From an uncultured Acetobacteraceae bacterium (GTDB lineage Bacteria > Pseudomonadota > Alphaproteobacteria > Acetobacterales > Acetobacteraceae): a stretch of 42,158 bases of DNA. Below the pieces are notes generated by a model, which worked only from the letters and a program-made list of their open reading frames with translations, was not told where the DNA came from and made no database searches. A program made the translations under genes and the position numbers. The stretch covers positions 1-42,158 of the forward strand of contig CAITUP010000018.1 in NCBI GenBank assembly GCA_903895595.1, in the 5' to 3' direction. Shown piece after piece: positions 17,531-24,719 of the stretch (positions within the stretch are counted from its first letter, which is position 1; the number at the start of each line of letters is the position of its first letter).

Positions 17531-17881
17531 TGGCTACTCCCCTGGACGTGGGCGGGAGCATGCCTTCGGTTGGGTTGGATGTCACGCCGGCCGGGGTGGA
17601 CTACGGCAACGTGCCCCAGAACCCCAACGCAACCCGAGCGCATTCCTCCGGCTGCAATATATTCACCCCGTGGCCGTAGCCGGGGAAGGAATGAATCCGC
17701 CCGTTCGGCAACGCCTTCGCTAACACCTGCTGCTGGTCGCGGGATGTACGGTGGTGGCGTCGATCGCGATTTCGTCGGTGCGGACCGGACCGCCGCGGAT
17801 GAAGGCGGGCGGCTGAGCTTGCCGAGCGGTGAGGTCGCTGGCAGGCTGACTGCCAACGACAACACCGATGGGGATACGCTC
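17531..17881. other. Divergent intergenic region of the catabolic cluster
   Basis: These 351 bases separate the starts of the carboxylesterase (minus) and the amidohydrolase (plus). Much of it is the hydrolase remnant described at 17601-17745. Both operon promoters must lie here, but I could not pick a convincing -35/-10 pair or operator, and no regulator gene is adjacent. Confidence 0.6.
17601..17745 (-). pseudogene. C-terminal remnant of an alpha/beta hydrolase
   Basis: Read on the minus strand, this stretch encodes about 45 residues with LAKALPNGRIHSFPGYGHG followed by CARVALGFW and a stop codon. That is the pattern of the end of an alpha/beta hydrolase, with GYGHG holding the catalytic His. 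No start codon or upstream hydrolase sequence remains in frame. A neighbouring frame (about 17750-17840) has a coding-like stretch (QAQPPAFIRGGPVRTDEI) that may belong to the same lost gene. It is read as a decayed gene left between two catabolic operons. Confidence 0.6.
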
Positions 17882-18970
17882 ATGACCGTAGGACCGATTT
17901 CGGCCGACTCGCACATCACCGAACCGCCGGATTGCTACATCGCGCATATCGACCCGAAGTTCCGCGATACCGCGCCCCGGATTGTCAGCGACCCGCGGCG
18001 GGGCGACATCTACGTGGTCGAGGGCATGAAGCAGACCATCCCGATGGGGCTGGTCGCGGCCGCCGGCATCGATCCGTCGAAACTGAGCATGAAGGGCGGC
18101 AAGTTCGCCGATCTGCACCGGGGCGGCTGGGATCCGACGGTGCGCCTCGCGGATCAGGACCGCGACGGCGTCGGCGCGGAGATCATTTATCCGACCGTGG
18201 GCATGGTGCTGTGCAATCATCATGACCTCGACTACAAGCATGCGTGTCTGGAGGCGTATAACCGCTGGCTGGCGGAATACGTGTCGTTCGCGCCGGACCG
18301 GCTGATCGGTCTGGGCCAAACGGCTGTGCGCACCGTCGCCGACGGGATCGCCGATCTTGAACGCATTAAGGCGATGGGGTTCAAAGGCGTGATGATGCCG
18401 GGCATGCCCGGCGTGTCCGACTACGACGACCCGATCTACGACCCGTTCTGGGAAGCCGCCGTGGCGCTGGAATTACCGCTATCGTTCCATATCCTCACCA
18501 CCGAGGCACAACGTCCGCGTGGGCCGAAGCTGAACGCGTTTTTGTCCATCATCCGCGGCTGCCAGGATATTCTGTCCACCCTGATTTTCGGCGGCGTGTT
18601 CGCTCGGCATCCCACATTGAAAGTCGCGTGCGTGGAAGCCGATGCCGGCTGGGCGCCGCATTTTATGTATCGCATGGACCACGCCTACAAGCGCCACCGC
18701 TACTGGCTGGAAGGCAACGCGCTGCCCCGTCTGCCATCGGAATATTTCCGCGACAACATTCGCCTGACGTTCCAGGACGATTACGTCGCGTTTCAGCTCG
18801 CGGAGATGTTGGGACCGCAACAGCTGATGTGGGCGAACGATTTCCCCCACAGCGATTCCACGTGGCCGTGGAGCCAGCAGGTCCTCGCGGAACAAACCAA
18901 GTCGCTGTCGCCCGAGTTGCGGGAGCGCATCGTACGCGGCAACGTCGCCGAATTTTACGGGATCGCCTGA
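17882..18970 (+). CDS. Amidohydrolase family 2 (metal-dependent TIM-barrel hydrolase/decarboxylase)
   Basis: A 362-residue protein with the family N-terminus SADSHITEPP (Asp9, His11), a central LSFHILTT strand with a metal-binding His, and WANDFPHSDSTWP (about 315), which carries the Asp of the metal site. Members include ACMSD-like decarboxylases and C-C bond hydrolases acting on ring-derived acids. The frame is open far upstream, to 16049, but only as a shadow of the carboxylesterase; ATG 17882 opens the recognised domain. It begins a four-gene plus-strand operon: the SDR start lies two bases after its stop. Confidence 0.88.
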   Translation: MTVGPISADSHITEPPDCYIAHIDPKFRDTAPRIVSDPRRGDIYVVEGMKQTIPMGLVAAAGIDPSKLSMKGGKFADLHRGGWDPTVRLADQDRDGVGAEIIYPTVGMVLCNHHDLDYKHACLEAYNRWLAEYVSFAPDRLIGLGQTAVRTVADGIADLERIKAMGFKGVMMPGMPGVSDYDDPIYDPFWEAAVALELPLSFHILTTEAQRPRGPKLNAFLSIIRGCQDILSTLIFGGVFARHPTLKVACVEADAGWAPHFMYRMDHAYKRHRYWLEGNALPRLPSEYFRDNIRLTFQDDYVAFQLAEMLGPQQLMWANDFPHSDSTWPWSQQVLAEQTKSLSPELRERIVRGNVAEFYGIA

Positions 18971-18972
18971 CC

Positions 18973-19788
18973 ATGCGCCTGAAGGATAAAGTCGCTGTTG
19001 TCATCGGCGCCGGCCAAAGCCCAGGGGAAACCTTGGGTAATGGCCGCGCCACGGTTTTGCGGTTCGCGCAGGAAGGCGCGAAGATTTTCGCGGTCGATCG
19101 CGATTTGGACTCCGCCAACGAAACCGCCGCGATGGCTCGGGCCGAGGGCGCCGAATGCGAAACGGCCCGCGCCGACGTGGTGAAGGAAGCCGAGTTGAAG
19201 GCGGCGATCGAGGCCGCGCATAAGCGGTTCGGACGGATCGATATTCTGCACTATAACGTGGGTATTTCCGTGGCCGGCGGCGACGCGCCTGTGACCGAAA
19301 TCACCGAGGACGCCTTCGACTTGATCAGCGCGGTCAACATCCGCGGCGCCGTCATGGCGTGCAAGCACGCGTTGCCGATCATGCGGGCGCAGAAATCTGG
19401 GGTGATCCTGATGATCTCCTCGATCTCCGCGTGGGAGAATTACCCCAATGTCGCTTACAAGGTGACCAAGGCGGCCATGATCGCGTTCACGCAACAACTG
19501 GCGATCCGGAACGCCGAGTTCGGCATTCGCGCCAATGCCATTCTGCCGGGTTTGATGGCGACTCCGATGGCGGTGGATGTCCGGTCGCGCGTCATTAACA
19601 AACCGCGCGAGGACATTATGCGCGAACGCGACAGCCGCGTGCCGTTGCGGGGACAGCAGGGCACCGCTTGGGACGTTGCCAACGCGGCGCTATTCCTGGC
19701 CTCCGACGAGGCGAATTTCATCACCGGTGTGTCCCTGCCGGTCGATGGCGGCATGTTGATCGACATCGCGCCAGGGCGGAAAAATTGA
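18973..19788 (+). CDS. Short-chain dehydrogenase/reductase (SDR)
   Basis: A 271-residue SDR. It has a variant nucleotide-binding loop (IGAGQSPGETLGNG, about 11-24), HYNVG (94-98), a catalytic Ser near 150 (ISSIS) and Tyr162/Lys166 (YKVTK), and the C-terminal ITGVSLPVDGGM typical of classical SDRs. Asp42 after the second strand suggests NAD rather than NADP, by family rule. The start overlaps nothing but lies two bases after the amidohydrolase stop. Its own stop shares one base with the next start (TGATG), so translation is coupled. It probably oxidises an alcohol intermediate of the pathway. Confidence 0.9.
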   Translation: MRLKDKVAVVIGAGQSPGETLGNGRATVLRFAQEGAKIFAVDRDLDSANETAAMARAEGAECETARADVVKEAELKAAIEAAHKRFGRIDILHYNVGISVAGGDAPVTEITEDAFDLISAVNIRGAVMACKHALPIMRAQKSGVILMISSISAWENYPNVAYKVTKAAMIAFTQQLAIRNAEFGIRANAILPGLMATPMAVDVRSRVINKPREDIMRERDSRVPLRGQQGTAWDVANAALFLASDEANFITGVSLPVDGGMLIDIAPGRKN

Positions 19789-20918
19789 TGTCCCAGCTCA
19801 TGAGCGACGCGCAGGTGATCCAGCGCGTCCTGGACCACGTGGACGCGAAAACCACCGATCTGAGCGATACGATCTGGCGGGAGCCGGTGGAAAACTACCG
19901 GTCTCAAGAACGGTTCGAACAGGAGATGGAACTCTTCAGGCGCCTGCCGCTGGTCTACTGCCCCTCTGCCGCGTTGCCGGAGGCCGGGTCTTATGTCGCG
20001 CGCACACTGGCCGGCGTGCCGCTGGTCGCGGTGCGGGGCGAGGATGGCGTGGTTCGAGCGTTCCATAACGCTTGCCGGCATCGCGGTATGATTTTGGCGG
20101 AGGGCGACGGCAATGCGCGATCATTGATTTGTCGTTACCACGCTTGGGCCTACGGGCTGGATGGCAGATTGCGCTACGTGCCGGGCGAGGAAGGGTTTCC
20201 CGGATTGGACAAGGATGCGCACGGGCTGGTGCCGGTTCTGGCGCAGGAGCGCGGCGGATTGATTTTCGTCACGATCAAAGAACCGATCTCCTCCGGCGCG
20301 CTGGAGGGGTTGCCCGACCTGATCGCGCCGGGGCAGGCGGTGTTCGAGTACAGCAGTTTCGAAGACGACGCGAACTGGAAGCTGCTGTTGGAAACATCGA
20401 TGGAGGGCTATCACATCAAAGCCCTGCACAACAAAACCTTCTACCCCTACGGCTTCGACAATCTGAACGTCGTCGAAACATATGGCACCAATTCCCGGAT
20501 CGTCTTTCCGTTCCGCCGGATCGAGAAATTGCGCGACAAGCCGGTGGAAGAATGGCGGGCCGACGGCATGCTGACCCATGTCTATCAGCTGTTTCCCAAC
20601 ACCCGCCTGGCGATTCTGTCGAATCATTATCTGCTGGTGATCCTGGAGCCGGTCTCGGTCAGCCGGTCCCGCTGGGTGATCTACCGCCTGCGCACCCCGG
20701 CGGCGAACGAAACCGCCGAAGATATCGAGAAATCCAAACGCGACGCCGCTTTCGTGCGCGACAACGGCGTGGTCGAGGACCGGGAAGCCGCCCGCGGCAT
20801 CCAGCAAGGGATGGCCGGGGACGGCAACACCCATTTCACTTTCGGCCGGTTCGAAAAGGCAGCGGTGCATTTCCACCAAAATCTGCGTGCCCACCTGGAC
20901 ATGCTGGCTCAGCGATAA
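19788..20918 (+). CDS. Rieske non-haem iron oxygenase, alpha subunit
   Basis: A 376-residue ring-hydroxylating-oxygenase alpha subunit. The Rieske [2Fe-2S] site is Cys96, His98, Cys115 and His118 (CRHRG and CRYHAW). The mononuclear iron site is in the C-terminal domain, with His209 and His214 (EGYHIKALH) and probably the Asp in VVEDREAA near 325. Such enzymes insert oxygen into aromatic or other unactivated substrates, or demethylate. No reductase, ferredoxin or beta subunit gene is nearby, so electron-transfer partners must come from elsewhere. ATG 19788 overlaps the SDR stop by one base; ATG 19800 is a possible internal alternative. Confidence 0.9.
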   Translation: MSQLMSDAQVIQRVLDHVDAKTTDLSDTIWREPVENYRSQERFEQEMELFRRLPLVYCPSAALPEAGSYVARTLAGVPLVAVRGEDGVVRAFHNACRHRGMILAEGDGNARSLICRYHAWAYGLDGRLRYVPGEEGFPGLDKDAHGLVPVLAQERGGLIFVTIKEPISSGALEGLPDLIAPGQAVFEYSSFEDDANWKLLLETSMEGYHIKALHNKTFYPYGFDNLNVVETYGTNSRIVFPFRRIEKLRDKPVEEWRADGMLTHVYQLFPNTRLAILSNHYLLVILEPVSVSRSRWVIYRLRTPAANETAEDIEKSKRDAAFVRDNGVVEDREAARGIQQGMAGDGNTHFTFGRFEKAAVHFHQNLRAHLDMLAQR

Positions 20919-20930
20919 AGGATTTCCGCG

Positions 20931-21875
20931 ATGCGTTACGGTTTCTATCTGCCGACCCGCGGCCCCACTGCCACACGGGAAGGCGTCCTGGCGCTGGCGC
21001 GCGAGGGCGAGCGGCTGGGCCTGCACTCCGCCATGATCGCGGATCACATCGTCTTCCCGGTCGAGAGCGAATCCGATTATCCCTATACCGTCGACCGCAA
21101 GCATCCCGGCGGCGGCGACGCTTTGGAAACGTTTTCCATCCTCGGCGTTGTGGCGGGCGCGACGGAGAAGCTGCGGCTGGTGACCTCGGTGCTGGTGCTG
21201 CCCTACCGCAACCCGGTGCTAACAGCGAAAATGGTTGCGTCCTTGGACGTGCTGTCGGGCGGGCGCGTGACGCTGGGCGTCGGCGTCGGTTGGCTGAAGG
21301 AAGAGTTCGAGGCGCTGGACAGCCCCGATTTCGACAAGCGCGGCGCGGTGACCGATGAGTGGATCGCGATCTTCAAGCAGCTCTGGACTGAATCGCCGGC
21401 CAGTTTCACGGGGCAATTCTACCAATACGCGAATATCCGCTGCGAGCCGTTTCCGTTGCAGAACCCGCACCCTCCGATATGGGTCGGCGGCCACTCCCGC
21501 GCCGCGCTCCGCCGCACCGCTCGGCATGGCAACGGCTGGCATCCGGTCGGGGCCATCGCCGCGTCGCCTCTGCCGCCGCAGGAAATGCGGGCGCATCTGA
21601 ACACGCTGAAACAGATGACCGAGGCGGAAGGGCGGGATTTCTCGGCGATTCAGGTGTCCTACAAGGCGCCGCTTTACGATACCGGCATTCCGGATCGCGA
21701 CGGCACCCGCCGCAGTTTCTCGGGCAGCGCCGACGACATCGCGGGGGACATCCGCAGCTTTGCCGCGATCGGTGTGCATGAGCTGATTTTCGATTTCCGC
21801 GGCAGTTCGATTGCCGAGAGCATCGAGCGGCTACAGCGTTTCGCGGCGGAGGTGATGCCGTTGGTGGATGGGTAG
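20931..21875 (+). CDS. Luciferase-like (LLM class) flavin/F420-dependent oxidoreductase
   Basis: A 314-residue TIM-barrel oxidoreductase of the bacterial luciferase superfamily. It shows MRYGFYLPTRGP, SAMIADHIVFP, LRLVTSVLVLPYRNP, the hallmark LGVGVGWLKEEF (about 117-128) and HPPIWVGGHS (about 185). It is closest in pattern to the F420-type subgroup, but cofactor choice cannot be proven, and many alphaproteobacterial members use FMN. AAAGGA upstream supports ATG 20931, and the gap from the Rieske gene is 12 bases. It is the last gene of the plus-strand operon and a likely monooxygenase step. Confidence 0.88.
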   Translation: MRYGFYLPTRGPTATREGVLALAREGERLGLHSAMIADHIVFPVESESDYPYTVDRKHPGGGDALETFSILGVVAGATEKLRLVTSVLVLPYRNPVLTAKMVASLDVLSGGRVTLGVGVGWLKEEFEALDSPDFDKRGAVTDEWIAIFKQLWTESPASFTGQFYQYANIRCEPFPLQNPHPPIWVGGHSRAALRRTARHGNGWHPVGAIAASPLPPQEMRAHLNTLKQMTEAEGRDFSAIQVSYKAPLYDTGIPDRDGTRRSFSGSADDIAGDIRSFAAIGVHELIFDFRGSSIAESIERLQRFAAEVMPLVDG

Positions 21876-21934
21876 GGCAGATGGTATAATATCAATGGGT
21901 TGGAATTTCGATACGACAGAAGGGGCTTTATGAT

Positions 21935-21979
21935 AATTCGCAGTCCGATGCCGTGAGGATTGTCGCCGCGCTGCGAATT
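21935..21979. repeat. Nine-base inverted repeat after the catabolic operon
   Basis: AATTCGCAG (21935-21943) is matched exactly by CTGCGAATT (21971-21979) across a 27-base spacer. It lies 60 bases after the luciferase-like gene, in a 262-base convergent gap that also holds an AT-rich stretch (about 22005-22025). It could fold at the transcript end, but no T-run follows. Confidence 0.4.
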
Positions 21980-22100
21980 TCAAGAACTTCGGACTTATCG
22001 AAAGATATAATTATAATGATATAGCATCGATACGCTGCCGGCGCTGGAGGGCTGGGGGGATCCCGGCAGGGCACCGGGTGCGATCGGCTCGGGCACGAAC

Positions 22101-22124
22101 TCCGGGGCACGCTGGCGCCCCGGA
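22101..22124 (-). terminator. GC-rich hairpin after the first PEP-CTERM gene
   Basis: TCCGGGGC (22101-22108) and GCCCCGGA (22117-22124) pair perfectly over an 8-base loop, 14 bases beyond the stop of the minus-strand PEP-CTERM gene. No U-run follows, so it is either an inefficient terminator or a 3'-end stabilising hairpin. Confidence 0.5.
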
Positions 22125-22137
22125 TGGTCCGTACGCG

Positions 22138-22890
22138 TCAGGTACGCTTGACCCGCCGCCGACGCAGGGCCGCAAGGCCCGCGGCACCGACGGCGAATAT
22201 CGTCATGGATGCGGGCTCCGGCACTTGGTCCCCGCCAACCGCCGAGGTGATGGTGTAATTCAGGATTTCAGCATTCCCGAAGCCGTTTGTAAGCTGCCCG
22301 GTTCCGGTTTGTCCGGCCATGCCGGCAAGGAACGTATCCTCCCCGGCCTGCGTTTGCACCGCGCCGATGGTGTACGCCGCCGAGGTATTGAACCGCAACT
22401 GCATGACGGTATCGGTCACGCCGGACGGACGGAGGTCGAAGTAGTTGTAGGTCGGGCCGCCCTGCTGCTGCTCGACGATCCCGTTGTAGCCGCCGACTGC
22501 GTTGGACGTCGCGGTGACGGCACCTGGCGTGAACACGCCGGCGGACATCGTGCCTATGGTCAGGGTGGACACAGCAGTGCTGTTGGCGCCGCTCCCCGAG
22601 AGATACGAGTAGTTGAACGGTTGACTACGCGAAATGGCATAAACGTCCGAGTAAGTCATCGTGGACGAATACGAGATCGTATACTCGAAGGCATCGCCGA
22701 CAAGGCTGGTGCCGTTGTGCCCGGTCAGATACCCGTAACTGTCGGTACTGCCGGTTGTGAAGGTGCCATAGATGGTCGCGCTAATGGTGGACGCGTGGGC
22801 CGAGACGCCGGCAGCGAGGAGCGCGGTGAAGGCCGCCGCCGATAGGAAGACGGAACGCCGGGACCGCACCCGGGTCGTTAGTGCTTTCAT
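22138..22890 (-). CDS. PEP-CTERM sorting domain protein
   Basis: A 250-residue secreted protein. The N-terminal signal peptide (about 1-33) follows an Arg-rich start and ends GVSAHAS. The middle region is rich in Ser, Thr, Gly and Tyr with no domain I recognise. The C-terminus is a PEP-CTERM signal: VPEP, then a hydrophobic helix, then RRRR near the end. In this system an exosortase removes the tail and the protein is exported in connection with extracellular polysaccharide. ATG 22890 follows a GGAGG site, and a sigma-54 promoter lies about 65 bases upstream. The frame is open to 23175 but without homology. No exosortase gene is in the window. Confidence 0.85.
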   Translation of the reverse strand: MKALTTRVRSRRSVFLSAAAFTALLAAGVSAHASTISATIYGTFTTGSTDSYGYLTGHNGTSLVGDAFEYTISYSSTMTYSDVYAISRSQPFNYSYLSGSGANSTAVSTLTIGTMSAGVFTPGAVTATSNAVGGYNGIVEQQQGGPTYNYFDLRPSGVTDTVMQLRFNTSAAYTIGAVQTQAGEDTFLAGMAGQTGTGQLTNGFGNAEILNYTITSAVGGDQVPEPASMTIFAVGAAGLAALRRRRVKRT

Positions 22891-23552
22891 AATGAACCTC
22901 CGTTTGACTGCGATAGCCGGGATGATCCCCGGCCAAATGCCGCGCAGCCCGACGCAAATTGTGTGCCAATTATCAAATCGACGTATTATCAGATACTTAA
23001 AAAGTTGGTTTTCGAATTTCAAACGTCGGGTGTAAAATTTTCCGACAAGCAAGGCCTCCGAACTATGACGGCGTGACCCCTTGCCGGTGTTAATCGTAAT
23101 GCGCTTGGCACCCAGTTCTGTGTCGGCCACGACCGGCAAAGCGGCCTGACAAGGCAGGCTAACGGGGGTGGTCATAGCCGGCCTTTTGGTTTCGAGAAGT
23201 CTGGTTCAGGACGCGGCGGTTGTTGGCCGAAGGCTGCTGCAGGGTCCCGTGCCCCGACTTGTCCGAATTCTTGAATTTCGGAAAAAAGATGGCAGGAAGG
23301 CTGAAAAAATCAGCGAAAATATTGTGTTTTCGGAGTTAAATTAAGCATAATCGACATGAAAGGAGTCACGCCGCGTGCATAATTATATATTATTAATCAA
23401 AACATTAGCATACTTTATCCTGTCTGCACAAGACAGGGAGGTCTGGCTGCCGGGGCGTCCGAATCTCTTACCATACGCCCTGCCCCGGTCCGCTGGACAA
23501 AAGTCAGTCGTCTCACGAATAATCATTCGAACACACGCGACAGGAGACCAAA
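22891..23552. other. AT-rich 662-base intergenic region
   Basis: It lies between the PEP-CTERM gene (minus) and the GFA-family gene (plus). It contains the sigma-54 promoter, several A/T-rich tracts (around 23281-23345 and 23380-23415) and a perfect inverted repeat CCTGTCT/AGACAGG with a 5-base loop at 23419-23437, a possible operator or leader hairpin for the GFA gene. I found no credible gene inside. Its composition is clearly lower in G+C than its surroundings. Confidence 0.6.
22954..22969 (-). promoter_or_regulatory. Sigma-54 (RpoN) -24/-12 promoter for the PEP-CTERM gene
   Basis: On the minus strand the sequence reads TTGGCAC-ACAAT-TTGC, an exact match to the core TGGCAC-N5-TTGC with GG and GC ten bases apart. 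It points at the PEP-CTERM gene and would give a leader of about 50 bases ending in GGAGG and ATG 22890. RpoN sites of this form upstream of PEP-CTERM genes are known in species with the PrsK/PrsR regulators. Confidence 0.75.
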
Positions 23553-23948
23553 GTGAAAACCATCGTCGGCGGATGCTTCTGCGGCGCCTCCCGCTACACA
23601 GCGCAGGGGGAGCCAATTAACATCCGCGTCTGCCACTGCACCATATGCCAGCGCTCGATCGGCGCGGCCTTCAACGCCCGTGTGCTGATGCCTTTGAGCG
23701 GTTTTACCGCGACCGGTCCGCTGGGGCGATTGCAGTCCTCGCCGGCGCTCGTGCGGGGCTTCTGCACGGTCTGCGGCACGTCGTTGTTCACCGAACGGGC
23801 CGGCGCCGGGGTCATTGGCCTTACGTGCGGCAGTTTGGACACGCCGGAGGATTTTCAGCCTACCGAACACATCTGGGTCTCCAGCAAGCAGCCATGGCTG
23901 AAGATCGACGATGGGCTGTTGCAGTATCCCGAAGGCGCACCGGCCTGA
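23553..23948 (+). CDS. GFA-family (glutathione-dependent formaldehyde-activating-like) zinc protein
   Basis: A 131-residue protein of the GFA/CENP-V fold. Its cysteine pattern is GGCFCGASRY near the start, CHCTICQRS at 27-35 and FCTVCGTSLF near 70-79, which bind two zinc ions in the family. The founding member speeds glutathione-formaldehyde adduct formation, but most relatives, probably including this one, have no proven function. It starts at GTG 23553, with CAGGAG a few bases upstream. It stands alone, and a 27-base palindromic repeat follows its stop. Confidence 0.85.
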   Translation: MKTIVGGCFCGASRYTAQGEPINIRVCHCTICQRSIGAAFNARVLMPLSGFTATGPLGRLQSSPALVRGFCTVCGTSLFTERAGAGVIGLTCGSLDTPEDFQPTEHIWVSSKQPWLKIDDGLLQYPEGAPA

Positions 23949-23950
23949 GT

Positions 23951-23977
23951 TGGTCGGGTCAAGCCCGACCATGACGG
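23951..23977 (+). repeat. 27-base palindromic repeat, copy 1
   Basis: It contains TGGTCGGG and CCCGACCA as perfect arms over a TCAAG loop, plus a TGACGG tail. The same 27 bases recur on the opposite strand at 34483-34509. This copy sits between the converging ends of the GFA gene and lutC, where the hairpin may act as a terminator. It resembles the short dispersed intergenic palindromes common in alphaproteobacterial genomes. Confidence 0.75.
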
Positions 23978-24051
23978 GCGTGTAGCAACGGCTGCGCCGG
24001 TTGGTATAATTGCTGGAGCTCCGAGGGCGGTGGGTTGTGCGGACCGCCGCC

Positions 24052-24717
24052 TCAATCCTCCACCAGCACCACATGCAAATTCCGCGGCCCGTGCGCCCCG
24101 AGTTCCAGCGTCTGTTCGATATCCGCCGACCGCGAAGGCCCCGTCACCAGCATGACATTCCGAGGCATGCCGCCGATCTCCGCCCGCAGCTTGTCCCAGG
24201 CTTCCTCATAAGCGCCCACCAGACACGACGCCCGCAGCACGACAATCGCCGTATCCGCCAGCAAATTCAGCGTCGTCGGCCGTTCCGGAGCGCTCGGCAG
24301 CATCAACGTGCCGGTTTCGGCAATCGCGGCGAAGGCCTGAGTCACCGCGACGGCGTCGGTGGCCTGGGCGCGGCCTTCGCGGATTTCGAGCATTGGGCGC
24401 TCGTTCCACGGCACCGCCTGTAAATCCGGGTGCGGCGCCATCGCCAGACGGCTCGGCAGGTTGTGCGCGGTCAAATAGTCGGCCACGGCGGCGGGCACGC
24501 CGGACAGATCGGCGACGCGGGCAACGGACCCGAACTCCTTCTCCACATTGCGCACGAACAGATTGATTTGCTCCGGGTGCGGCAGACGCGACCGCGCCGG
24601 AAGCAAATGCCGGGGATGCGAGGCCAAGCGGCCGCGCAGCATCGTTTGCTGATCGGCGGGCAGCTCGCCCCGGCGCAGGCCGCGGCGGATGGCGTTCAGG
24701 ACGAGGGATTTGCTCAT
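24052..24717 (-). CDS. lutC: LutC-like LUD-domain protein
   Basis: A 221-residue LUD (LutB/LutC/YkgG) domain protein. It has GTLMLPSAPERPTTLNLLADTAIVVL in the middle (about 137-162) and ends with the family pattern VTGPSRSADIEQTLELGAHGPR near 193-214. LutC is one of three proteins (LutABC) that oxidise L-lactate to pyruvate in many bacteria. It starts at ATG 24717, two bases after the lutB stop, so the two are co-transcribed. The frame is open upstream to 25899 only as a shadow of lutB. Confidence 0.87.
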   Translation of the reverse strand: MSKSLVLNAIRRGLRRGELPADQQTMLRGRLASHPRHLLPARSRLPHPEQINLFVRNVEKEFGSVARVADLSGVPAAVADYLTAHNLPSRLAMAPHPDLQAVPWNERPMLEIREGRAQATDAVAVTQAFAAIAETGTLMLPSAPERPTTLNLLADTAIVVLRASCLVGAYEEAWDKLRAEIGGMPRNVMLVTGPSRSADIEQTLELGAHGPRNLHVVLVED

Positions 24718-24719
24718 GA

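Noticed and set aside
16049..17881. Long plus-strand open extension upstream of the amidohydrolase
   Set aside because: It is a shadow of the carboxylesterase on the other strand. The recognised domain starts at 17882.
17720..18319. Minus-strand 199-codon frame across the amidohydrolase start
   Set aside because: Mostly antisense to the amidohydrolase. Only its last part may belong to the decayed hydrolase.
23375..23620. GTG-started small frame (81 codons) with AAAGGAG upstream
   Set aside because: It overlaps the GFA gene in another frame, its second half is that gene's shadow, and the first half shows no family pattern.
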